A stretch of DNA of 64,000 nucleotides, taken from positions 1,860,001 through 1,924,000 of the forward strand of contig NC_014218.1 of assembly GCF_000092365.1 (NCBI RefSeq). Reading direction: 5' to 3'. Made by a program: the position numbers and the translations under genes. This DNA comes from Arcanobacterium haemolyticum DSM 20595. Its GTDB lineage: Bacteria > Actinomycetota > Actinomycetes > Actinomycetales > Actinomycetaceae. Shown here one piece after another: positions 38,294-47,303 of the stretch. The notes under the pieces were generated by a model. That model was not told the DNA's origin and ran no database searches. It saw only the letters and a program-made list of their open reading frames with translations. Every line of letters begins with the position of its first letter. The stretch's first letter is position 1.

Positions 38294-39234
38294 GCAGATT
38301 ATCGACGACGCGGCCCGGGAGCACTTCTCCCGGGCCCTCGCCTTTCTTCACCGAGATCCTCCCCCAGCATCAGCTTCCGGCCGCTGGGCCGGAGCTTCTT
38401 GTTGCTTTAGATATTGACGGCACCACGCTTCGCCATGACACCAGCCTATCGGCGCGCGTCAAAGATGCTGTACATGCCCATATCGCAGCTGGAACTCGCC
38501 TTATTTTCGCCACCGGGCGCGGCATTGCCGGCACCCAAGAAGCACTCCACGCTATCGGCATCGAGCATGGCATCGTGGTGGCCTGCAACGGCACGATCAC
38601 GTGTGCGATCGGAAACGAAAAAGCACCCCAGGCCCCGGCCCGGCCCAAAGTTTTGCCTAACTTTTTAGCGTTAGACACTCCGCCGTATCGACTTTTGAAC
38701 GTTCACACGTTTAATCCGCAGCAACATATCGATATTCTTCATGCCGGATTGCCAGAGAGCGTGTGGTATGCCGTGGAAACTGTCGACGAACCCACCCGGG
38801 TCACCTGCCCGTTCCCACCAGAAGAACTTTCCGGCCCCAGCCAGCTCGTCCCGATCAGCGACCTGGCTTCCGACAAAGCCACCCGGCTTACCGTGCGCGC
38901 CCCGCACATGAGCGCCCAGGAACTCCTCGTTACGGTCGCCGACCTGGGCTTACACGGTGTCGAATACGCCGTGGGATGGTCCGCATGGATGGACATTACC
39001 CCCGAAGGGATTTCTAAAGCCTCCGCGTTGGAAGACATCCGTCGTCGTTACAGCATCGCCGCGCAACACACGGTGTGCGTGGGAGACTCCGGCAACGACG
39101 TTGATATGCTCGGCTGGGCCGGGTTAGGAATCGCGATGGGCAACGCGCCGGACTACGTGCGCGACGCGGCCCACGGCGTGACGAACCACGTCGACGACGA
39201 CGGGTGTGCCGCCGTCCTCGAAGCCCTCCTTTAA
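38290..39234 (+). CDS. HAD-superfamily Cof-type phosphatase
   Basis: 314 residues. Motif I is [15 protein letters not shown] and motif IV is [24 protein letters not shown], typical of the Cof/IIB group of HAD sugar- or nucleotide-phosphate phosphatases. A cap domain lies between. The GTG start overlaps the serS stop by four bases (GTGA). About the first 40 residues are extra to the fold, and a GC-rich hairpin resembling a terminator lies inside them at 38312-38336. The 3' end overlaps the converging membrane-protein gene by 111 bases. Confidence 0.85.
   Translation: MSRLSTTRPGSTSPGPSPFFTEILPQHQLPAAGPELLVALDIDGTTLRHDTSLSARVKDAVHAHIAAGTRLIFATGRGIAGTQEALHAIGIEHGIVVACNGTITCAIGNEKAPQAPARPKVLPNFLALDTPPYRLLNVHTFNPQQHIDILHAGLPESVWYAVETVDEPTRVTCPFPPEELSGPSQLVPISDLASDKATRLTVRAPHMSAQELLVTVADLGLHGVEYAVGWSAWMDITPEGISKASALEDIRRRYSIAAQHTVCVGDSGNDVDMLGWAGLGIAMGNAPDYVRDAAHGVTNHVDDDGCAAVLEALL
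38312..38336 (+). terminator. Terminator-like hairpin inside the start of the HAD gene
   Basis: GGCCCGGGAG/CTCCCGGGCC, perfect 10-bp stem with a 5-nt loop, 20 bases after the serS stop and followed by CTCGCCTTTCTT. It could attenuate read-through from serS into the phosphatase gene. Confidence 0.6.
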
Positions 39235-41430
39235 GATCGGGCGCCGTGCTGCCTGCCCGGCGACCATCGCCGCCAACGCCGGCAACGAAATATATAAGCC
39301 TTCTTTAATCATGATCGCGCCCGAATCGTTGATCGGAACCGCCACCAAAATACCAACAGCGATACCGATCGCAACCGGAATAAAACCAGGCTCGCACGTC
39401 ATCTCACGCAACGAATCCAGATGCACGCCAGACTTTTCATTCAACCGACGCGTTGCATAGACGGCACCAACCGCAACCACAATCGCGATCGCAATCAACG
39501 CCAACAAATCCGGACGTTGCACAAACGAGCGGGTCACATCGCGGATCTTGCCGGCCACCAACGCCCAGCTTTCCGCCGAACCAAACTTCGCCCAAAAGCG
39601 GCCGATATGCGACTCTCCGCCACGTTTAGCATCAACCAAACCAACGGCAAACATCACTGCAACTGTTAACGCCAGCCACACCGCACCATGCCACCAACGC
39701 AGTCGCCAGCCAGCCAACAGCACAATCGCCACCCCGAAACCAGCCATTAATCCCGGCGGGCCACCGAAATCAGCACCCCACAACGGAAGCGCATCCACGG
39801 CTAGAGCGACCACACCTAAGATCGCGAAAACAACCAACGGTAGCGGACGATGCGCATCGGCGTCGAGCCGGCGATTCTTGCGATAACGCAACCATGCCCA
39901 CACCACAAGGCCGGCAACAAGACCACAGGCCACCAAAATCAGATAGGTCCGATTCGACACCCCGTAATAGCGCCGCGAGGTTAAAATCAACGAACCCATG
40001 AAACCGTTACGCTGATGGGGCGAACCGGCGATAATGTCCAGGCTCAAAATCGTGAACGCCACTAACGCGATAAAACCAGCACGATGCGGCGTCAAATGCG
40101 ACAATGCCACCAACGCCACGGCGATGAGCGACGTCATCACAATCGCCCACGCCTGCATAGCACCCGGCTTACCAGGCAACTCCCACCACGGCAAAAAGTT
40201 GAGAATCATGGCCGCCGGAACCCATGCAAAAGCCCACAAATTGAACTGTTCCAGCATCGACCACAACCGGTTAGGCGCACCCCAACGATGTCCCTGACGC
40301 GCCGGCTGAGCCAAGAACATCACGAAAACTCCCGCAAAACCAAGCAGGACAACCGTGTTGAACACCTGATACCACTTCGCGGACGAAGACGCCGCCACAT
40401 AGGCATGACGGGTCACATCTAGCACCGGTTTCATGGCGGCAGTGATCGAATCAGTGGGGCGAACCGTTAACCCAGAATATTTACCGGAAATCATGTTGCG
40501 GACGTCGGCGATGGTGATGAAACCATCTGCCCGGGTCAGCTGCGAACGGATCGTGCCCAGCGTTGACTCTGCCGCTGTAGCGTTATTCTGGCTGGCAGAA
40601 TTTTCCGACGCCAACGGCAGATTCGTGGCGAAAAAATGCAGATGAGCACGGCGCCACTGGTCTCCCAGCGATGCGATCATCACCCGGCGCGGATGAGCAG
40701 AACGCTCGTTAGCTTCCAACAAGTTGATGAGTTTTTGCTCAACCAGCGGAATCTGGGTTGCAATGTCGAGATAGCGCGGCGAGCCCCGCACGCTGCCTAA
40801 GTCAACGACAACGTCCCCCGGGGCAGTCTCTAAACGCTTCTGCAACTCTTCTTGAGCATGGGCGGCATTTTCTGGTGCACCGCCGTCTGGCAACGCGAAC
40901 CATTGCGAAACCGTGCCGTCGTGGGAGGCTACCGGAATAGTGGCGTTCGTTCCCATTGCGGTGACGTCAGCCGAAAACAAGGACTGTTCTGGCCATTCGG
41001 TTTCCCCGAGACGGAGCGCAAAATTGCGAATGTGGACAGTTTGCGGGTAAGCGTCATAGAGCGAGGCTGGATCTTCAACGATCCCCGCCGAATGACACTC
41101 GTCTCCCAAAGCCACAACAAAAGATTCTGGAAGGCGATCTGAGACGTCACGTGAGGTACGTAACTGCATCCACCCCTCGGAAGGGCATGTGAGAGGAGAC
41201 ACCGAACGCGGACTAAGCGCCGCAAACGAATATAACGAAAGCAGCCGTGACAGCTCACGCGAAGAAAAATCAATATCGCTCGGACGGATCCCTGACATAC
41301 CTATGAAAAGCAGTGAATCCCGCGAAGAATCAGGGTTTTCTTCCGGCGCAGCCCAGGCCGAAGGAGCGATTCCGACCGGCCCAAACACACCCAAAATCGC
41401 AACGACTAAAGCCATCAAACGAAAACGCAC
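39124..41430 (-). CDS. Large polytopic membrane protein, paralogue 2
   Basis: 768 residues with a signal peptide (MRFRLMALVVAILGVFGPVG ending at AWAAPEE), an extracytoplasmic domain with DSLLFIGMSGIRPSDIDF, TCPSEGWMQLRTSRD and VVDLGSVRGSPRYLD, and about ten C-terminal membrane helices. The plan and several motifs (IGxSGI, TCPxxGW, DLG) match the protein at 33510-35750, so they are paralogues flanking the lipid kinase, serS and phosphatase genes. TCP-x2-GW is the best-conserved shared feature. Function unknown. The final 37 codons overlap the converging HAD gene. Confidence 0.8.
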   Translation of the reverse strand: MRFRLMALVVAILGVFGPVGIAPSAWAAPEENPDSSRDSLLFIGMSGIRPSDIDFSSRELSRLLSLYSFAALSPRSVSPLTCPSEGWMQLRTSRDVSDRLPESFVVALGDECHSAGIVEDPASLYDAYPQTVHIRNFALRLGETEWPEQSLFSADVTAMGTNATIPVASHDGTVSQWFALPDGGAPENAAHAQEELQKRLETAPGDVVVDLGSVRGSPRYLDIATQIPLVEQKLINLLEANERSAHPRRVMIASLGDQWRRAHLHFFATNLPLASENSASQNNATAAESTLGTIRSQLTRADGFITIADVRNMISGKYSGLTVRPTDSITAAMKPVLDVTRHAYVAASSSAKWYQVFNTVVLLGFAGVFVMFLAQPARQGHRWGAPNRLWSMLEQFNLWAFAWVPAAMILNFLPWWELPGKPGAMQAWAIVMTSLIAVALVALSHLTPHRAGFIALVAFTILSLDIIAGSPHQRNGFMGSLILTSRRYYGVSNRTYLILVACGLVAGLVVWAWLRYRKNRRLDADAHRPLPLVVFAILGVVALAVDALPLWGADFGGPPGLMAGFGVAIVLLAGWRLRWWHGAVWLALTVAVMFAVGLVDAKRGGESHIGRFWAKFGSAESWALVAGKIRDVTRSFVQRPDLLALIAIAIVVAVGAVYATRRLNEKSGVHLDSLREMTCEPGFIPVAIGIAVGILVAVPINDSGAIMIKEGLYISLPALAAMVAGQAARRPILKEGFEDGGTPVVVDVVRHAVGRVAHVVRRVAHRDS

Positions 41431-41572
41431 AGCACCCCTCCAATTAGTTCCATATCCATACTAAAGCAAATAAGTGCGCTACCAGTTTTTACTTGCGTCT
41501 CAATTCCCTTACAATTATGGAAGCGTTAAAAGGCATCGTATGCGAGGAGCATCGCGCGCTGATTATCGCACA

Positions 41573-41660
41573 GGAGAGTTGTCAGAGCGGCCGAATGAGC
41601 TGGTCTTGAAAACCAGTATGTAGTAACCCTGCATCGGGGGTTCGAATCCCCCACTCTCCG
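41573..41660 (+). tRNA. tRNA-Ser (anticodon TGA)
   Basis: Acceptor GGAGAGT/ACTCTCC, anticodon stem CTGGT/ACCAG with loop CTTGAAA, long variable arm, T-loop TTCGAAT and discriminator G; 88 nt. Confidence 0.95.
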
Positions 41661-41846
41661 CCGGTTAACTGCAATAGTGGTGGTTATCTGCGATGACACA
41701 CGTTACCAGTTGATAACTGGCGTGGAAACACGCAGATGCTGATCGTTTCATGATGATCAGCACGCCAAGTGGTGAAAACTACTAGGAATCCGCTATTGTG
41801 GGAGACCTAAGGGAATGCATGTGCTTATGAGCACGGCACACCTGAA

Positions 41847-41935
41847 GGAGACATGGCTGAGTGGTCGAAAGCGCTCCCCTGCTAAGGGAGTAGTCGCCTA
41901 AAAGCGGCTCGAGGGTTCAAATCCCTCTGTCTCCG
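41847..41935 (+). tRNA. tRNA-Ser (anticodon GCT)
   Basis: Acceptor GGAGACA/TGTCTCC, anticodon stem CTCCC/GGGAG with loop CTGCTAA, variable arm with GTCGCC/GGCGGC-type pairing, T-loop TTCAAAT and discriminator G; 89 nt. Confidence 0.95.
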
Positions 41936-41941
41936 CGTTTG

Positions 41942-41975
41942 ATCCCCCGGCACGTGCGCGTGCTGGGGGATTTTT
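41942..41975 (+). terminator. Terminator after tRNA-Ser(GCT)
   Basis: ATCCCCCGGCACG pairs with CGTGCTGGGGGAT apart from one mismatch, followed by TTTTG. Confidence 0.92.
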
Positions 41976-42355
41976 GTTGGACATGCATTCAGTCAGCCGG
42001 CATCACTGCGGCCTGCCAGCAACCACACCTACCTACCAACTCCACAATCGGCCGCCACTACCACACCCATCCCTGATTATTTCGAGAATAGTGGCAATAT
42101 TTGTCAGTATTCCCGAAATAATCAGCATTACCGAATCGTAGGTAGCAAATTTCCACCAATTTCAACCCCTGCATCTGGGCGGTATTCCAGGATATTCCGC
42201 TGGCATCCAGCACCATCCCGACCACTTCCGGCAATATCCCACTGGACTTCCCCATCCTCCTCAGAAATATGCCGACAGAAAACAGTGTTTCCCTCCCCTA
42301 AACCGCGCGTGATAGATTTTTACCCTGGTTTTGTCACTCGATTAAAGGAGAAGCC
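41976..42355. other. Gene-free region with an inverted repeat
   Basis: No supported gene. A 66-residue minus-strand frame at 42058-42255 has no family resemblance. A 17-bp inverted repeat occupies 42074-42124. A good ribosome site (AAAGGAG) at the right end serves the CMD-family gene. Confidence 0.5.
42074..42124. repeat. 17-bp inverted repeat
   Basis: TGATTATTTCGAGAATA at 42074-42090 and TATTCCCGAAATAATCA at 42108-42124 match at 16 of 17 positions around a 17-nt spacer. AT-rich stem without U-tract; operator or element end are both possible. Confidence 0.6.
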
Positions 42356-42832
42356 ATGTGCGCGCCCGTTAAACCGCCTTATATTGACCAGGTTTTGCCC
42401 GATGTCTATAACGCGATGGAGGGCGTGGCAACAGCTCTCGGCAAGGCTTATGACGAAACTGGCTTGCCGCGCACGATTGTGGAGTTGGCTTATTTGCGCG
42501 CCTCGCAGCTTAATGGTTGCGCGACCTGTTTATCGGTTCATGTTCCGCGTGCGTTGAGTGTGGGCGTTACCCAGCGTCAGATTGATATTTTGCCGACTTG
42601 GCGTCATTCACAGCGTGTTTTCACTGACCAGGAGCGGATAGCGATTCGCCTTGCGGAAACGATTACGCGACTCCCAGAAGAGGCTGATTACCATCAGCTT
42701 ATCGGTGAAGCGTTGGAATTTTTCACCCAGGAGCAGTTGGTGGCGTTAGAGTGGGGCATCATTTCGATTAATGCGTTTAATCGAGTTTCGGTGGTTTCCC
42801 AGCATCCGACGCGTCGTTACCCGAAGCAGTAG
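42356..42832 (+). CDS. Carboxymuconolactone-decarboxylase (AhpD-like) family protein
   Basis: 158 residues with the CMD/AhpD signature: ASQLNGCATCLSVHVPRAL carries the redox CxxC and the following histidine, then ITRLPEEADYHQL and WGIISINAFNRVSV. Members act as alkylhydroperoxidases or related thiol enzymes against peroxides. Single gene with AAAGGAG before the ATG. A physiological partner is not visible nearby. Confidence 0.88.
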   Translation: MCAPVKPPYIDQVLPDVYNAMEGVATALGKAYDETGLPRTIVELAYLRASQLNGCATCLSVHVPRALSVGVTQRQIDILPTWRHSQRVFTDQERIAIRLAETITRLPEEADYHQLIGEALEFFTQEQLVALEWGIISINAFNRVSVVSQHPTRRYPKQ

Positions 42833-42859
42833 TTTTTCTTGTTTTTGGCTTGGCCGCAT

Positions 42860-43066
42860 TTACTCGTTCGTTGAGGATGAGTGGTGCGGCTGAGTCATTT
42901 TTGCGGCGATTTTCTGGAGGCCTTTTCCGATTTCGTGCCATTTGACGACGACGTCGTAGGGCAGATCTTGGCTTAATACGCCACGTCGTATATGGGTTGG
43001 GATGAGTCCTTCATCGTCTGCTTGATACGTTTGCAGAGTTAAGTGTTGGTACTGAGTGTCAGCTCG
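42860..43066 (-). pseudogene. 3' gene stub next to the cas locus
   Basis: A minus-strand stretch of about 68 codons without a start follows a stop near 43067. It reads YQHLTLQTYQADDEGLIPTH, then GVLSQDLPYDVVVKWHEIGK and a stop at 42860. The codon pattern and composition look real. I do not recognise the family. It may be a remnant of the gene that stood here before the CRISPR-Cas locus was gained. Confidence 0.4.
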
Positions 43067-43115
43067 CCATTATTCAAAAATCACTACTTAAAGCAAGATT
43101 AATAGGGACTAATTT

Positions 43116-43165
43116 GTAAGAGAGCTGGCTAGGAAGTTTAGCTTCCTCCTAGCCAGCTCTCTTAC
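43116..43165. terminator. Terminator of the Cascade operon
   Basis: A perfect 19-bp stem begins GTAAGAGAGCTGGCTAGGA and is mirrored at 43147-43165, with an inner AG/CT pair and TTTAG loop. It lies 38 bases beyond the cas5e stop and is strong enough to act in both directions. Confidence 0.85.
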
Positions 43166-43202
43166 GTTATCTCTGTATAACAAAAGATCTTGATCGCTCG
43201 CG

Positions 43203-43946
43203 TTATAGCGGTCTACGGATATCAAGCTGGTTCGCAATAACCGATAATTGAGTATCACGATCTGCAACCACAGGGATCGCTATTTGTTGACGTCTACCTT
43301 TTTCCGGATGATATGGCCCGTAAAGAACTGTAGTGACAGGGCGGGAAACCTCATCTCCACGATTATTCTTCAACGCTATAGCCACCACAGGAAGGTTATT
43401 CATTGCCTCGGAGGAACCTCTCCCCAGATAGAACGGAAATTCTGGAGCGAAGGCTTTCCGTCCTAAATATGTTACAAAACCTGGAGAAGATAGCGCGTCT
43501 TCTAGCTCATCCAAATGACCATCAGCAGTAATCCGCACAACGAACTCGCCATCAGCAAGGTAGGTTCGATTCACAACTGAAGTGCCACCTTGAGCATCCG
43601 GAGTGAAAACCAATGCTTTTTTACCACATGCTTTCGATGCTGAATTCCCTTGGACGATTAAGTATCGGCTACGGAATTCCACAGACTCTGTACGAGGATT
43701 GATCGTGTGAAAGTCATCGGTGATGATTGGCCTGCGATCTTCACGAACCATGAATTCAACGTCGTTAAGCCAATCCGGCCATTCGCCACGTTGGGCTCCC
43801 AATGCGCTTGCCAATAACCCTATGAGTCCAGAACGCGTCGGATATCGTTCCGTTCGCACAATATTTCCACTGACTGCAGGCCCCGCCCAAGATTGAAGCG
43901 GACCACTGAGTCGAATATATAGCGATTCGATCACTGCAGGATCCAA
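43203..43946 (-). CDS. cas5e: Cascade subunit Cas5e (CasD)
   Basis: 247-residue RAMP protein that binds the 5' handle of crRNA in type I-E Cascade. The N terminus shows YIRLSGPLQSWAGPAVSGNI and TERYPTRSGLIGLLASALG, hallmarks of Cas5e; SRYLIVQGN and PFYLGRGS also fit. It is the last gene of the minus-strand operon cas8e-cse2-cas7e-cas5e, overlapping the cas7e stop by 16 bases, and is followed by a strong terminator. Confidence 0.95.
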   Translation of the reverse strand: MDPAVIESLYIRLSGPLQSWAGPAVSGNIVRTERYPTRSGLIGLLASALGAQRGEWPDWLNDVEFMVREDRRPIITDDFHTINPRTESVEFRSRYLIVQGNSASKACGKKALVFTPDAQGGTSVVNRTYLADGEFVVRITADGHLDELEDALSSPGFVTYLGRKAFAPEFPFYLGRGSSEAMNNLPVVAIALKNNRGDEVSRPVTTVLYGPYHPEKGRRQQIAIPVVADRDTQLSVIANQLDIRRPL

Positions 43947-44986
43947 TCAACCACGGAATCGATCATGGCATCGAGGCTCGCACGCTGCACGCCAGCAAAT
44001 GCTTCATCTGCAAGATCAGCCGTACCAGAAACGATCTCAAGTGGCCCGAAGTTACCTGGATCGAACGAACGTGCCCGACCGAACTGCCGATCTAGTTCCT
44101 TGATTGTTTCTTCTTCATATCCGCCTTCTGCACCAACTTTCACTGGCTTTTCGAAGGTGTAAGCAGAACGGTAACGCTGTTCTTCCACCAAAACTAAGCT
44201 TGGTAACGTGTATGGGGCCGTAGAGTTTTCCTTACCGCGCGGCATTCCATAAACACATGCTCGAATGAATTCACGGAGATTTTCACGGCAACCTTCGACA
44301 CCGTATCCTGCCCATGATTTCTTGAGCTGATCTTTGTCGATTGAAATGGTTCGGTAGAATGTTCCGTTCACATACCGCGCCACGCCAAGATACGTTGCTC
44401 CCGATTCATTATTCCGTTCACGCACATCGTCACCGGTAGAGAAATAGTCCGATTCGATAGTCGCCGCGTGGGTAGTGACGCCTGGTGACACGGCAATGGC
44501 AGCTTCTGTATTCTTTTCTTGCGCGTTTGCAAACATTCGACCAAAAGCGGCGATAGCAAGTGAACCAGTTTTGCCGTTGTGAATGAAGGTAGCATTTTCA
44601 TCACCATCAAGAAGACTCTGCGCAAGAGTAGTGCATTCTTCAACGCTCAACCAGGCAGAACGATCTGATTCAGCTTCAGAGGATGACCCCTTAGTGAGCT
44701 CTCCGATGCGTTTTGCTGCCGCTTTCTGATAGCTTTTCGCATCTGCTTCTGGATTGAGAGAAGAAATCATGTCGATAACTTCATCCACAAGTTTTCCAGA
44801 ACGAACAGAAATATCAAGGCTAGCTTCCTCGTATTTCCCACGAATACCACGCTTAATGCTCTGAGACGAATGCATAGCCCGGAGCGCTCCACCTTGCATA
44901 AGACGCTTTGGCGTTCCGGAGTCATCTCGGTTGAGGTTGGAGTGTGGAACGTTGGCTACGCAGTGAATTGTAATGTTTTTAGACAT
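43931..44986 (-). CDS. cas7e: Cascade backbone subunit Cas7e (CasC/Cse4)
   Basis: 351-residue RAMP protein that polymerises along the crRNA spacer. The conserved start ITIHCVANVPHSNLNRDDSG, PKRLMQGGALRAMHSSQSIK and the GATYLGVARYVNGTFYRTISI segment are diagnostic. In this system it would coat both normal 32-nt spacers and, if made, the short spacer of the mini-array at 47414-47486, the latter with fewer copies. Confidence 0.96.
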   Translation of the reverse strand: MSKNITIHCVANVPHSNLNRDDSGTPKRLMQGGALRAMHSSQSIKRGIRGKYEEASLDISVRSGKLVDEVIDMISSLNPEADAKSYQKAAAKRIGELTKGSSSEAESDRSAWLSVEECTTLAQSLLDGDENATFIHNGKTGSLAIAAFGRMFANAQEKNTEAAIAVSPGVTTHAATIESDYFSTGDDVRERNNESGATYLGVARYVNGTFYRTISIDKDQLKKSWAGYGVEGCRENLREFIRACVYGMPRGKENSTAPYTLPSLVLVEEQRYRSAYTFEKPVKVGAEGGYEEETIKELDRQFGRARSFDPGNFGPLEIVSGTADLADEAFAGVQRASLDAMIDSVVDWILQ

Positions 44987-44999
44987 GTTTTCCCTTTAC

Positions 45000-45626
45000 T
45001 TAGTTCTCAGTGTTGTCTTTGGTACGGCCTACATTGCCGTAATAATCTTTCAGGACGCTCGCTCGAACTCCTCGCGAGCCTTCGCTCACTCCGTTTCCCC
45101 ACCGGCTGAGTAACGAATAGATAGCGATGTAGTCACAGGAAGGAGCTGCGTTGAGTGTGTTTGCCATCTGCATGATTCGCCAAATAGTTCGATATGCTTC
45201 TTCGAAATCTTGGGTATGAAGATAGGCTAAACGCTTCGCAATATGATCAGGATTTCGCGGGTCAAATGACGCTTTTCCTGTGTTTGACTTTTGCTTTGCC
45301 CACGCAGAGGATAGTTCAGCACACCAAACTCCGAAAGGCTTGTATTTCTTCTCGGTCTCATTTTCTAGCGCAGGCACATTAGTGAATTCAGCAACGAGAG
45401 CAGCTACTCGCAACAGTGTGGTGCGTTGTTTCGGTGTGGCATCTGGCGGTAAGGCTGGATACACGTATGGATAGGCGAATGTTTCAGTAAATGCATCTGC
45501 ACCACGCCTAATATTGGCGCGTTGCGTCCGGTAGTTATACCCACCTTCTGCCTTACCTTCTGTTCTTTCGTGTGCAATCCTGTGGAGTAACGCGATATCA
45601 GCGCGTCCTTGCGATGTATCTTCCAT
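45000..45626 (-). CDS. cse2: Cascade small subunit Cse2 (CasB)
   Basis: 208-residue helical protein of the Cse2 family, which stabilises the R-loop in type I-E Cascade. Visible features are ADIALLHRIAHERTEGKAEG, QRTTLLRVAALVAEF and ANTLNAAPSCDYIAIYSLLS. The ATG at 45626, one base after the cas8e stop and preceded by AGGGAA, is chosen over an upstream start at 45671 that would overlap cas8e. It ends 13 bases before cas7e. Confidence 0.93.
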   Translation of the reverse strand: MEDTSQGRADIALLHRIAHERTEGKAEGGYNYRTQRANIRRGADAFTETFAYPYVYPALPPDATPKQRTTLLRVAALVAEFTNVPALENETEKKYKPFGVWCAELSSAWAKQKSNTGKASFDPRNPDHIAKRLAYLHTQDFEEAYRTIWRIMQMANTLNAAPSCDYIAIYSLLSRWGNGVSEGSRGVRASVLKDYYGNVGRTKDNTEN

Positions 45627-45627
45627 A

Positions 45628-47268
45628 CTAGTTCCCTTCAGTATTTCGGTTAGGTGCCGTGCGGTACTCACGTATTTCGGCTCGGATCATTCTGTTAATG
45701 ACGGAACGAACCGAGTAAATTTGTTGTGGATATTGCCCTAAGTACGGTGTGGTTACGTCATCGAATGCTTTCATTGCCGCATCAATAACATTGTCGTAGA
45801 GCATCACGGAGTCATCGCTATGGTTGCGAATCGCCGTCATGTAGTCTTCATAAACTGGTTCCATATAGCGCCAGTATGCTGCCGAAGCATCTGCTTTTGA
45901 TTCTTCTAGCGCATCCAGCACGGGTGCTGCATTACCTTTAGCTTCTGCGCTTTCGTCTGCTTTATTTCGACGACGGAACACTCCAGTTACTTTGTTATGG
46001 ACAGTTCGTATCAACTGAGAATCTTGGGTGACGCGTTCACTATCATCCGATGAAAGACCGAAAGCCCAAATGGCCGGATCTACGTAAAACACTTGTGATG
46101 CACGGATTGATGGCGATGACGCAGTTCCCTCAATTTGATGCCTGAAAAAGATTGGCTTTCTTTCGTCTCCATCGCTCAGCAACACGTTAGCGTTTCCTGA
46201 TGAAATCAGAGCTTGAAGTTTTTCTTCAGCTGCCCATTCGACTGCTATATCGAGGCCGTCTCGACCAAAATCAATGCGCTGCGCTTTTTTGCTTCCGTCT
46301 CCATATTTATTTACACAATAGAGGTACATTGGATCGCTTTCGTTTCGCAGATCCCACCATTCCTTGAGTAAAGTTTCTGACTTTTTGCCGTCATATGGAA
46401 TAGGTAGCCAGTTATCAGGCACACCTCCAACTCGTACACCAGCAAGTTGGGGCTTACCGCCGTTTTCTTCCCAGTAGCATACTGCAGTATTTGAGCTCCA
46501 TGTGCCTGACCATAACGGATGGAAGGTTCCGTTTGTAGAACGCGAGCGCATACCTTCACGATCTGCCCAGGCAGGCAATCCTTCTCCTTCTACCCAGTTC
46601 ATTGGCAACGATGCCAATAAGGAATATAGGAAGCTTTCGCCTTCGCAAGCCCACATAAACTCAGTTGCCGTGTTTCCTTTTCCTAAGAATCGGATTCCTG
46701 GAGCTCCCATTCGTGCTTTATTGCCGTCATAAGCATTATTTCCAGCCATGGAGTAATAATGGAAAAGCACAAGCTTTAGAACTGCGTCTTCTAGCGGCAA
46801 TCGTTTCGGAAAACTGACACTCAAATTCCAGTAATCTTCTCCTTGTTCAGAAGGCATTGCTGGTAAAAGTTTTTTAATTTCTTGATCGCCTGGCCCTAAT
46901 CGGCGTGATGTGTCTTTGGCGCTAGTTGGTGGCAGAGCAGGGCGCTGCATGAACGGAAATTTTTCTCCGAAAATATCTGCGCCTTGTTCTACATCGAAAC
47001 AGGCCCGTTCAATAGCCTTATCGCTAAATCCTCTAGCAATAAGATCGAGTTTAGATTCATGATCATGCAGGTCAATGCTTTCTTCATGCCGTAACACTAA
47101 AGCAGATAGTGACAACAAGAACCGAAAAGTTGCCGACACTTCATAACCAGGCTTGTTGAAATCCAGTATGAAATCAGATTCGTGGGCCCTACGCATTGCT
47201 TCAACAGGTGAAACAAAACCTTGTGTTGTGCAAATCCAATTTGTATCTTTTAGGACATTTACTTCCAT
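45628..47268 (-). CDS. cas8e: Cascade large subunit Cas8e (CasA/Cse1)
   Basis: 546-residue large subunit that recognises the PAM and recruits Cas3. The family start DTNWICTTQGFVSPVEAMRR, a central YYSMAGNNAYDGNKARMGAP and the C-terminal four-helix bundle fit Cse1. First gene of the minus-strand operon; AGGAAGG precedes the ATG at 47268. Its promoter (-35 TTGACT, -10 TACAGT) lies 36-64 bases upstream and abuts a sequence matching the mini-array spacer. Confidence 0.95.
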   Translation of the reverse strand: MEVNVLKDTNWICTTQGFVSPVEAMRRAHESDFILDFNKPGYEVSATFRFLLSLSALVLRHEESIDLHDHESKLDLIARGFSDKAIERACFDVEQGADIFGEKFPFMQRPALPPTSAKDTSRRLGPGDQEIKKLLPAMPSEQGEDYWNLSVSFPKRLPLEDAVLKLVLFHYYSMAGNNAYDGNKARMGAPGIRFLGKGNTATEFMWACEGESFLYSLLASLPMNWVEGEGLPAWADREGMRSRSTNGTFHPLWSGTWSSNTAVCYWEENGGKPQLAGVRVGGVPDNWLPIPYDGKKSETLLKEWWDLRNESDPMYLYCVNKYGDGSKKAQRIDFGRDGLDIAVEWAAEEKLQALISSGNANVLLSDGDERKPIFFRHQIEGTASSPSIRASQVFYVDPAIWAFGLSSDDSERVTQDSQLIRTVHNKVTGVFRRRNKADESAEAKGNAAPVLDALEESKADASAAYWRYMEPVYEDYMTAIRNHSDDSVMLYDNVIDAAMKAFDDVTTPYLGQYPQQIYSVRSVINRMIRAEIREYRTAPNRNTEGN

Positions 47269-47303
47269 ATCACACCTTCCTCACAGTGATTGGATTAACA
47301 TTT

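Noticed and set aside
42058-42255. 66-codon minus-strand frame
   Set aside because: No recognisable motif, poor ribosome site and overlap with the inverted repeat.
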